A DNA stretch of 64,000 nucleotides from Muscardinus avellanarius (lineage: Eukaryota; Chordata; Mammalia; Rodentia; Gliridae): assembly GCA_963383645.1 (NCBI GenBank), contig OY726559.1:119125405-119189404 (forward strand), given 5' to 3'. The notes under the pieces are model-generated. The model made no database searches. It saw nothing but the letters and a program-made list of their open reading frames with translations, and was not told where the DNA came from. Position numbers and translations under genes: made by a program. Below are positions 55,805 through 64,000 of the stretch, piece after piece (position 1 is the stretch's first letter; every line of letters begins with the position of its first letter).

Positions 55805-56200
55805 ATTTAAAACTGAGTAAAGTTCAAAGATCCATAATATATCAAGGCAAGGTAAATCAACTGTATTTGTCAGAATTGGATTCACATCCCCAAAGGGATG
55901 ACTCTGAACAGTGGGCCATGGCAAGCACCAAGGCTTACAGCCACCTAAGTACTGCACACAGATGCACATAAAGGACTGACTCCCTGAGACTACAGGACTT
56001 TTAAGAATGAGCAAGTACCTCCACAAGAAAATGCTTATTTGGATTCACGTGTATAAAGAAGATGTAAACCATGAGGACCTGAAGGAAATAGACCCAACAC
56101 TAGAAAAGTTTTGTCAAAGTAGAAGGAATATATATGGTCCTAACACTAAACTTTCTTGTGATGTGAGACTAAAATTAAATAAGTATATTGTTAGAAAAGA
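55805..56200. other. Intron between A1 and B1, nothing seen
   Basis: Partly similar to 43850-44260. No splice-flanked frame was found. Confidence 0.5.
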
Positions 56201-56205
56201 AGCCA

Positions 56206-56355
56206 TGGAGCTGGGTGTGGTGGCGCCCACTGGTAATCCCAGCGCATGGGAGGCTGAGACAGGAGGATCACACAGGTTCGAAGCCAGCTTCGTCTACTGA
56301 GTGAAGTTCTCAGCAACTTAGTGAAACCCTGTTTGCAAATAAAATATAAAAATAG
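56206..56355 (+). mobile_element. B1/ID-type SINE, tail cut
   Basis: gagctgggtgtggtggcgccc at the head and accctgtttgcaaataaaatat at the break, where an L1 3' end begins. Confidence 0.85.
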
Positions 56356-56575
56356 GGGATGAGTAGGGGGAAGAAGGAAATTCTCTAAAACACACAATGT
56401 ACTTAAACATATTGAAGTACACCACTAAGCCAAGCAAGGGAAAGAGGGATGGGGAGGGAACTGGGGAAACATTAAATCGGTGATGTGTACATGTATGTAC
56501 ACACAAGGTTTTTACCCCAATATGAAGTATGAATATAATGCTCTAATAAAAATTTAAAAAGGAAAAAGAAAAAAA
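56356..56575 (+). mobile_element. L1 3' end
   Basis: aaacacacaatgtacttaaac, ggggagggaactgggg and gaatataatgctctaataaaa, then an A-rich tail. It splits a SINE: the SINE tail resumes at about 56600-56665. Confidence 0.75.
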
Positions 56576-56599
56576 GAAAACAAAACCATGCAAAAATAA

Positions 56600-56667
56600 T
56601 ATTTCTGGGAATATAGCCCAGATGTAGAAAAACCCTTGAACCACCACCAAAAAAAAAAAAAAAAAAG
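56600..56667 (+). mobile_element. SINE tail (continuation after L1 insertion)
   Basis: tctgggaatatagcccagatg then an A19 run. It is probably the missing tail of the SINE at 56206. Confidence 0.6.
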
Positions 56668-56669
56668 CA

Positions 56670-57865
56670 GCCATGGAAGCATGAGCTATCAGTGTTTACT
56701 CTGTGTCAGGCACTACTTACTGTAGGACCTTGATGAGAATTAGCTCTTTGTTCTTTACAACTCACTGAAGTAGGTGCTATTACACACTATATGCACAGAG
56801 GAGAAAACTGAGGAACAGAGAGAGCAGGCAACCTGGAGTAGAACCCAGCAGATGGGTCCAGCACCCATGGTCCACACCCTGTTGCCTCAATGGGCTGCTG
56901 TGAGATATCTTTTCTTTCTAACTTCAAAAATATTCCCTGTAATTATGGTACAAGGTTAATAAAAATACAATTTTCCCTTCCCTCAAATTCATCCCTTGAT
57001 TTTTATCAGGCTGTAATTTTTACTATTTTTCTGTAAATCTTTTTGGATTAAAAAAATCCGTCAGTAAACTTCAAGGGCAAAACTTGTAGGTGAATGAGAG
57101 AAATTCAGGCTCAGAGATGGCAGAATTTCTATTAATTGTGCTGATTTCCCTGTGGTCCTGTTCCCAGGACTTCTAGTATTTGCAGTTCACCATCCTCAAC
57201 AGGCCAATGGACTCTATATAAGAGGCTGGAGGTGGACAAGGAGGGATTCCTGCAGAGTGCCTTGGGTTCTACTGGGGGTAATGGTCTTTTCCCGTGTATC
57301 TCCATTCTCAATTTAGCTTCACGTCTCATAGCTTCATTTGGACTTACTGGCAGTTCTGTGTCCCTGAAGGTCCACAGTCCCATGAGAGACACAGAAGGGC
57401 TAAAGATTATCTGATGTCCCACAAACACCAAGCACTTCACTGCAGAGTATCAGAGGACATTTTTAGGCTCATAAGTGGAGCCTGTGTCCCAAAAAGCAGA
57501 ACTCACTCCTCACCAACATACGCCCTGTTCTCTCTTCTGGATGTCACAGTTTCAGGTAAAACTGAGCACACTGCTCTTCAGTTCTTTTAAAAAAGGTATA
57601 GTGTGCAATCACCACATTTTCCCTAGCAGAGCTAGCACAATGCTGTGCCAATTAGAGTACTACAGAAGTATGAAGATCATTAGTTCCAGAGATTTTTATG
57701 CAATGAGGATATTACATGTGTATAGGATGTGATATGGTACGCAGAGGATTTTAGGGGTTGACCTATACTTGAGAAAAATCAGTGATTCCTTGCATGAACA
57801 GAAATTTGTAACCAGGATTATAATCCTATTCACACTGCACTGCACTGTAAAGTAGAAATTACCAG
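56670..57865. other. Intron between A1 and B1; promoter-like motif inside
   Basis: Unique sequence. A plus-strand CCAAT word (ggccaatgg, 57202) and a TATA box (tctatataagagg, 57214) stand eight bases apart, antisense to the gene. No open frame downstream resembles a known protein. It could be an old LTR. Confidence 0.4.
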
Positions 57866-58049
57866 ATTTCTTAGGATCATTTTTTAATCCTCAGCAAAAA
57901 GAAGATAAAATATGAACTTCTGTTTCTAGGAATTTGGTCAGCATTAAATTTATTTTGATGAATAAAAGAAAAACCTTTGGAGAGAATTTTCTTAGATATT
58001 AACCCATAATCATCCAACACTTTGGTGACATTGAACCTATTATACTTAC

Positions 58050-58256
58050 TGTATTTCTGCAGCTCCTTGGCCAGGGAGAAGACAGTAGCCTCGGATATAA
58101 GGAATTTCTCTTTGAGGTCTAGAAACTGCTCTTTCCACTCTTCAATCTCACAGTAAAGCTGGGCGACTAAGGAGTTCATTTCTGCCTTTGTATCAGGCAA
58201 AATGCTGAGAGATTCTGCCGTGATGACGTCTGTAGCAGGAGAGGTAGAGCTGGGGA
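58050..58256 (-). CDS. NBPF-like N-terminal exon A1 (207 bp), unit 1
   Basis: Exactly 207 bp like A2, acceptor CTTTTCCACAG, donor AATACA|GTAAGTATA, entering and leaving in phase 1. It encodes VPSSTSPATDVITAESLSIL and then QFLDLKEKFLISEATVFSLA, matching human NBPF VPGPTSSATNVSMVVSAGPL and [20 protein letters not shown]. At the position of the NBPF start methionine this copy has ACG (Thr), while A2 has ATG. The next methionine, in AEMNSL, is 14 codons on. It leads into B1 in phase. Confidence 0.9.
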
Positions 58257-58899
58257 CTGTGGAAAAGAAACCCAAATACCAGAGGGGTACACAACATAGA
58301 AAATCACATAGCTTTCACTGCAACTATGGGATGAAAACAGCTGTAATTATCTTACTTACTGTTCACAAAAGTTGATGAACACAACCACAACACTGAAAAG
58401 TCTGAACCCCCAAGACAGTGATCAAAACGTCAGGGCTCAGAGCTGAGGGCTTTGCCCACACCTCTGATTCAAACGTGAGGCAAGTAGGGCTCAGTGCGCT
58501 TGGCAACAGAAGTTGCAGTAACAGAAGTTGAGGTGGGGGATGGTCACAGAATGTGGGGAACCTCAGCCTTCTGGTCTCCTCAGACAGGCTGATACACAGG
58601 ACCCCTGATCTATTGGGAAGGTCACCAGTGATGAGGACCTCTCACTCAACCACAGTCCCATTAGTTGAGGACCTTGTGAATGACTACATCACCAGCCTCT
58701 CTTTCCCCCTAAAAACCAAGCGTATTTCTCATTGTTTATTCTCCCATATGCAGAGTCTTCAAAGCAGAAGTAGTTTCCCAACAAATTATTTTCTATTCTC
58801 TTTAGGCCTGTCCAGAAATCATCTCACTGTTTCTATAACAGTAGATTCATAGCTTTTCCTCAAACAAAAACTGGAAAAGTTTTCAGGTGGCAAATTTCT

Positions 58900-59065
58900 A
58901 TCATAGCTGGCATGCGGGCTCATGCCTCCTATGATCCCAGCACATGGAGGCTGAGACAGGATGATCTCAAGTATGAGGTCAGCCTCAGCAAGTTAGGGTG
59001 GCTCTCATCAACTTAAGAGGCAGAATGCCTCTGCTTTCAATTTATAGTACTTCAAAAAAGATGGC
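58900..59065 (+). mobile_element. B1/ID-type SINE, old
   Basis: atagctggcatgcgggctcatg at the head and taagaggcagaatgcctctgc at the tail. Confidence 0.75.
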
Positions 59066-59279
59066 CATGATGTACTTTCCACATTATTTCTAAAGTATAG
59101 AACAATATATATCATGCACAATAAATAATCGGTGCTTTTATTTTTCTGCTTTTATCAATATTATTCTTGCTACCTTTATTTTTATTGGCTTATTTTGTCT
59201 CACTGGGGCATCTGTTGGCTTTTCACTTAACCCAAGTCAAGTTCAATATCATGAACTCTTACCCTCCTCTATGTTGGCC

Positions 59280-59482
59280 TGTTTTGTTTGGGTGGGGAGT
59301 TTGTGCCAGGAATTGAACCAAGAGTCTCCCCACATCTGAGCAATACCATCAGCCCTAAGATTTATCTCTAATTTTAAAACAGGGTCTCACTAAATGCCAG
59401 AGGCTGGCCTCCAACCTGCCATTTTCCTCTCAGCCTCCCAAATACTCAGATTACAGGCATACACTACCACTACAGGCTTTGT
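59280..59482 (-). mobile_element. B1/ID-type SINE, minus strand, old
   Basis: ccaggaattgaaccaagagtc at the start and atacactaccactacaggc at the end. Confidence 0.75.
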
Positions 59483-59589
59483 TTTTCGTTTTGTAAATGT
59501 TACCAAGCACTACATTTTATAGTTTTTACTTGGAGATTTAATTCTAGCAACACAGAGCTATTTTTAAGGTCAATGTGATTAAAATTGTT

Positions 59590-60012
59590 TATAAACTGGG
59601 TGTGGTAGCTCATCCTTATAATCCCAGCACTTGGGAGGCTGAGACAGGAGGATTGCACAGGTTTGAAGCCAGCCTCAGTTACTTAGTGAGGCACTCAGCA
59701 ACTTCTTGAGACTGTTTTTATTTAATTATTTTTATTTTGGGGGGTGTTACTGGGGTTCCTGGAAGCCCTTCTACCTTCGGGCTACACTCGCAGACCTATT
59801 ATATTTTTGGAAACAGGTTCTCTTAAGCCAGCATGGCTATCTTCGAACCTGTGTTATCCTCCTGTCTCTGCCTCCCAAGCGCAGGGATTACAAGTGTGCT
59901 TCACCACACCTGGCTGAGACCCTGTTTTTAAATAAAATATAAACATATGTTTGGGAGTATAGCCTGGATGTAGAAAAGCCCCTGGGTTCCCCCAGTACCA
60001 CAAAAAATTGGT
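59590..60012 (+). mobile_element. B1/ID-type SINE split by a younger SINE
   Basis: The head (aaactgggtgtggtagctc, 59596) breaks off at ttcttgagactgtttttattt and resumes after 59920 with tgagaccctgtttttaaataa, ending cctgggttcccccagtacc. The duplicated gagac...tgtttttaaataa is the target site of the inserted element. Confidence 0.85.
59735..59918 (-). mobile_element. Young B1/ID-type SINE nested in an older one
   Basis: gttactggggttcctggaagc at the start and gtgtgcttcaccacacctggc at the end, inside the SINE at 59590-60012 and in the opposite direction. Confidence 0.88.
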
Positions 60013-60089
60013 TTATGTACATAAACTTTAGTACATGTAATGACCACCTATTTGAGGAATAGTTTCAAATATGCTGTATATGTAATTAT

Positions 60090-60190
60090 ATTTTTTTCTT
60101 TTAAATTTTTTATTGGTGCATTATATTCATACAACATATTGCGTAAAAAACTTGTGTGTACAAACATGTACTCATCACTGATTTATTTAC
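60090..60190 (-). mobile_element. L1 3' terminal fragment, minus strand
   Basis: tattggtgcattatattcatac...aaaaacttgtgtgtacaaac. Confidence 0.75.
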
Positions 60191-60540
60191 TTCAATTCAA
60201 CCATATCTTAACACAGGGCCTGTTATGTTATGAAGTATTTCTAGGTCTATCAGTGTGAGATTTCTGAATGCGGTGGACTCGTTGAATTTCACTAATAGAA
60301 CTTGGAGAGGTCAAGGTCACGAGTGTGGGGCTCTGGTGGTCCAGGATGTCCACGTCTAGTGGGATCCAGTGACAGGGAAGCTGAGGTTGTGATGAGAGGG
60401 GCAGGCAGGCAGAGGAGGCCTATTCCCCAGATCACCTCCACACTCTTTCATCCTCACCCAGGACACATCTGAGACTTCAACAGAGACATCCATATGGAGG
60501 TCCACGTCCAATTCTTTTTAAGTTTACTCCCTAGACTCAC

Positions 60541-60610
60541 CTGAGCTTGGTGTGCAACACGTGATCACGAACCAATGAAGATGCAAGTCAAAGTGAAAGG
60601 AGGAGGATTG
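60541..60610 (-). other. Candidate non-coding first exon of NBPF-like unit 1
   Basis: The minus strand has a perfect donor, AGCTCAG|GTGAGTCTAG, at 60540/60541. The sequence before it is GC-balanced, holds an inverted CCAAT word (ttggttcgtgatcacgtg on the minus strand) and an E-box cacgtg, and contains no ATG. It is 2.3 kb upstream of A1 on the same strand. The 5' limit is a guess. Confidence 0.25.
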
Positions 60611-60717
60611 CACCAACCACTTTTGAAAGCTGGCCTCTCACCACTCGTCTTCCAGTTATACTGTGTAATGATACTGTTTCTGAGATTTAGATAATGCTCT
60701 TATGAAATTAGGAAAGG

Positions 60718-60940
60718 CAGCTAGGCATGGTGACACACGCTATTAATACCAGCTTTTGGGAGGCTGAGATATGAGGATCACAGTTCACAGGCAACCTCGT
60801 CTACTTAGTGAGGCACTCTGCAAATAGTGAGACCCTGTTTCAAAATAAAAAGAATAAAAAATAGGGTGGGGATGTAACTCAGAGGTAGAATGCCCCTGGC
60901 TTCCATCCCCAATACTGCCAAAAAAAAAAAAAATAGGAAA
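60718..60940 (+). mobile_element. B1/ID-type SINE
   Basis: gctaggcatggtgacacacgc at the head and taactcagaggtagaatgccc at the tail, then A13. Confidence 0.85.
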
Positions 60941-61044
60941 GGCAACATTTCCCAGGAACACACAGGATAAATTGGGTATAGAATGCTTGCTGATCCTAAA
61001 CTATGTATTGTGTGTTGACGTGCTCCATTATTTATACTTTGTGT

Positions 61045-61255
61045 GTGTGTGTTTGTGTTTGCAGTACTGGGGATTAAACCCAGGAACATTTTTCCTTCTA
61101 CTTACCCCCACAGCCCTCATTTTTATTCATTATTTGAAGCAGAGTGTCGCTAAGTTGCAGAGGGTCTCACAAGTTGCTGAAGCTGGTCTATAATCCTCCA
61201 GTCTCAGCCTTCCAAGTACTGGAATTCCAAGCATGCACCAACACACCCGGATGCT
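61045..61255 (-). mobile_element. B1/ID-type SINE, minus strand
   Basis: ggggattaaacccaggaacat at the start and gcatgcaccaacacacccgg at the end, after a short TG run. Confidence 0.8.
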
Positions 61256-61388
61256 TTTTGATTTATTGTCACAGAATAATTCTACATCATATCGAGTTTC
61301 AAAATGAAAAACACAGTACTTGATATATTACCCTTCAACAGGTAACCTGCCTACCCCAGTCCCCATTCCTGCTTCCTACTTCGCCATA

Positions 61389-61391
<3 letters not shown>

Positions 61392-61434
<43 letters not shown>
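61392..61434. repeat. (TG)n microsatellite
   Basis: About 21 TG units bordering the next SINE. Confidence 0.95.
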
Positions 61435-61436
<2 letters not shown>

Positions 61437-61635
61437 CAAGGATGGAACCCAGGGGCATTCTACATCCAAGCTACACTCCCATCGCTGCTTTTTAGTCTTT
61501 TTTATTTTGAAACAGGGTCTCACTGAGTTGCCAAGAGCCTTGCAATGTATCTGAGGCTGCCTGCAAACCTCGATCCTCCAGTCTCTGCCTCCTGAATGCT
61601 GGGATTACAAGCGCGCACTACCACACCCTGCTAGC
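61437..61635 (-). mobile_element. B1/ID-type SINE, minus strand
   Basis: aggatggaacccaggggcattc at the start and gcgcgcactaccacaccctgc at the end. Confidence 0.85.
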
Positions 61636-61944
61636 AGGTACTATTAACTGCAATAAAATTTCTCTCACTTGGATACAATTAACCCCAGTTATGGATCCAA
61701 TTCCACTTGAGTCACATTCTGATCAGGATCCTGTCCTTGTTGGAGATTCCCTGCTTTATCATGCATTACGCAGGCATTTCCAGTCCTTCTCCGCGTGACT
61801 TCTGTTGATTCTGCAACTATCTAAGATGTAAAATGGAATACATGAAGGGGACCCATGCTAAGTATCTGATAATCCTCAACTGTGGGACAACCTTTGAAAG
61901 AGATTTCCAGATTTCATTTGTCTCAAATAAGTGTGTTTTCTCTA

Positions 61945-62150
61945 TGTGTATGGTACTGGGATTGAACCCAAGGGTATTCTGACTCTGAGCTATACCTCTA
62001 GTCTTGTTATTAACATTATTAAATAGAGTCTTGCTAAGTTGGTGACAATCTCCCTGCATTGCAAAGGCGGTCCTGGAAGCCAAAGTCCTCCTGTTTCAGC
62101 CTCCTAAGTAATGGGGATTTGGTGTACACCCCCACACCCTACTCCCCAAA
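61945..62150 (-). mobile_element. B1/ID-type SINE, minus strand, old
   Basis: gtactgggattgaacccaaggg at the start and gtttcagcctcctaagtaatg near the end. Confidence 0.75.
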
Positions 62151-62484
62151 ATCTTTAGCAGGCAAAGTCCACTGTTGTCTTGGTTCTTCACTGCCATCTT
62201 CCCTTTCATCAGGTGGCCTTCCCATGTCTGCTACTGATGTTCTCACCAAGTGAGAAGGCTGGCTGCATTTGGAACAGACATTTAAGCTTCCTTCAGTCAG
62301 CCCTGGTGCACCCTTGCTCTGCATTGCCCAGTGGAAACAAAAGGGTGCTTTACCCATAGGAGCTCAGCAGAGGCATTCATTGTGCTTAACTGATTTAGAA
62401 TCCAAAGTCTCTAGACAAGCAGAGGTTTTCTATGTAAGGATAAATTAAAAGGAGCAAAGCAGCCTGTTAGCTAATTCATTCATA

Positions 62485-62500
62485 TTCCCTTTCTTTCCTT

Positions 62501-62558
<58 letters not shown>

Positions 62559-62690
62559 CCCCTCCATGCCTCCCTCCCTCCCTCTATTCCTCCCTCCCTC
62601 CCTCGCTCCCTTGCTCCCTTCCTCCCTTGCTCCCTCCTTTCCTTCCTTCCTTGCTTCCTTCCTTTCCTTCTTTCTTGTGCACTGTAGTCA
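62485..62690. repeat. (CT)n and CCCT/CCTT simple repeat
   Basis: About 35 CT units, then 120 bases of CCTCCCT and CCTTCCTT variants. The minus-strand frame over it is Arg/Glu/Gly low complexity, not a gene. Confidence 0.95.
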
Positions 62691-62691
62691 T

Positions 62692-62890
62692 ATATCTTAA
62701 TGGGGTACAAGATGGTAGAGCATACATGCACACATCACTTATTTAGCCCTTCCCCAATTCCCACCTCATTCACTCTCCTCTTCCTCCTTCTCAAAATGTT
62801 TGGCTTAGCTATTGACTTTGATATGCTTATGAATGTACATCGTGAACATTAGGGAATTTCCCTCTTTCACCTCCAAACCCCCTCAGTTAG
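62692..62890 (-). mobile_element. L1 3' end, minus strand
   Basis: tgcactgtagtcatatatcttaatggggtac and the following aattcccacctcattc, with tattgactttgatatgc. Confidence 0.75.
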
Positions 62891-62891
62891 G

Positions 62892-64000
62892 TCACAAAAA
62901 ATCACTGTATATTTACCACTTGGATATCAGAAAGCCAAGATTTTAGCTCCTACCCTCCTACCTTCTGACTGTAAGTATGAAAATTGCTTAAATTCTTCCC
63001 ACCCTATATATGTGAAATGTGAGTATTAAACATCAGAAATTACAATTTTAGAAATACGGCCTATATTTAATTTCTTTTCATCTGGTAAAGAACAGTAAAG
63101 TCTGGAAAGAATTTATGAGACAGCAGAGAACATCATGATAATTTTGTGCAATAATTTGTAATTCTTCCTAACTTGACTCTTTTTTCTCCAGCTCTCCAGA
63201 ACATGGCCAATGACTACTGATATCATCAGTTTCAGACCCTGGCAGTGTGGACTGTTCTGAGCCAATCTGGAGCCCAGCTGTTGGCAACATTCTGAGAGGA
63301 TAGGAATCATTATCCCCAGACAGACAGGCCATCCAGCTTTTGAAACAAACAAAGGGAGGATAAACATGGCCATGGGTGTTAGCCCACACAGCACTGGCTA
63401 CTTCCATCAGCAAACCTACTGCCACTTTCCAGGCCTAACTGGTTCCCAAACTGAGAGCCCTGTGGATGCTGGGTAATGCTATATTCTTCTCACTATAATT
63501 TAACTCCAAACTGATGACTAAGCACTGAGGAGCTCTTCATCAGTCTTCATTCAAAGATCGCATGAAAGTAGCAGCAAATCTGCAATCACCTCAACTCTGT
63601 TCCTGCCCCAATGTCTTGTCAGGGATGCTCGGCTTTCTCCTAGGATGCAACAAATCCCCTCCTGAGACAGAGGCCTGTCCCATAGCATCAGTGGCTTATG
63701 ACCTTTCACTGTGGGAGCTCTGATGACAATTGGACTGTTTTCAGGAACCATACCCATGAGTCGCTTTGTCATTTGGAACAAATGTCTTTGACTTGAGCAC
63801 CCATATTCTGTGCTGCCCCAGACCCAGTGGAGGCAAACTATGCTTATTAAACTGTGCTTCCTCTCACTGCTTGTTTCTTCGTGGAAATACCCTTGATATC
63901 TGATGTCCAAGATTTTAATACAGCTTAAGGTAAATGAAGCATTTTAGCAAATATGAGAGATATATGGTGTGGAAGACTCCCACAACTCAAAATGTGAAAG
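62892..64000. other. No supported gene at the right edge
   Basis: Minus-strand frames of 93 to 119 codons (63113-63425, 63551-63910) lack recognisable domains. The word catttggaacaNa...cccagtgga is shared between 62260-62340 and 63770-63835, so the two places may be related, diverged copies of one element. Confidence 0.4.

Noticed and set aside
62480..62731. Arg/Glu-rich minus-strand frame
   Set aside because: It is the translation of the CT/CCTT simple repeat.
62139..63910. Possible retroviral Gag zinc-knuckle remnants on the minus strand
   Set aside because: Cys/His words are present (VCSKCSQPSHL; CCILGESRASLTRHW), but the CX2CX4HX4C spacing is not met in either copy and no pol or LTR is nearby.
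1..64000. CRISPR arrays, bacterial operons, tRNA and rRNA genes
   Set aside because: None seen. The tRNA-like words belong to the ID half of the SINE.

Overview
This window is repeat-rich mammalian nuclear DNA, almost certainly from a rodent. The abundant short element is a dimeric SINE: a 7SL/B1-like head (gtggtggcgcacgcttgtaa) joined to an ID/tRNA-like tail (tagctcagaggtagaatgcc). This type is known from the squirrel-related rodents (squirrels, dormice, mountain beaver). I cannot fix the species. L1 fragments, many CA/TG microsatellites and spliced exons with GT/AG boundaries complete a eukaryotic picture. There are no bacterial-type operons, CRISPR arrays or tRNA/rRNA genes.

Left part (1-6.7 kb): one intact, intronless sperm motility kinase (Smok) gene on the minus strand (4589-6400, 603 aa). 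A TATA box lies about 230 bp upstream of its ATG. Behind its 3' end are five decayed, head-to-tail copies, mostly of the C-terminal tail. The tail carries 15-bp and 60-bp tandem repeats.

Middle part (6.7-29 kb): mostly gene-poor repeat DNA. It holds SINEs, L1 fragments, a CpG island next to a broken zinc-finger relic on the minus strand (18.1-18.9 kb), a 340-bp polypurine tract, a possible solo LTR (13.3-13.65 kb), and a 100-bp-period GC-rich minisatellite fused to an L1 3' end (22.3-23.4 kb).

Right part (29.4-60.5 kb): the main finding. Some twenty exons on the minus strand belong to the NBPF / PDE4DIP (myomegalin) family. They include Olduvai (DUF1220) domain exons preceded by canonical 52-bp exons, coiled-coil exons of 215 bp, 103-bp exons and 207-bp exons. 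They form two tandem gene units. Unit 1 in transcription order is A1-B1-D1-X1-O1-Y1-C1-E-C2-T1 (58.26 to 45.77 kb). Unit 2 is B2-D2-A2-X2-O2-Y2-C3-Z-C4-T2 (43.68 to about 29.4 kb). Intron phases match at nearly every join. The copies differ by a moved exon cassette, a mutated splice donor, a duplicated acceptor, a 72-bp duplication inside an Olduvai exon with a 1-nt deletion, and a lost start codon. A shared L1 and a private SINE give relative dates. From general knowledge, NBPF genes are described as absent from mouse and rat, so an expanded Olduvai cluster in a rodent deserves attention.

Far right (60.5-64 kb): a possible non-coding first exon for unit 1, then SINEs, a long CT/CCTT simple repeat and unassigned sequence.
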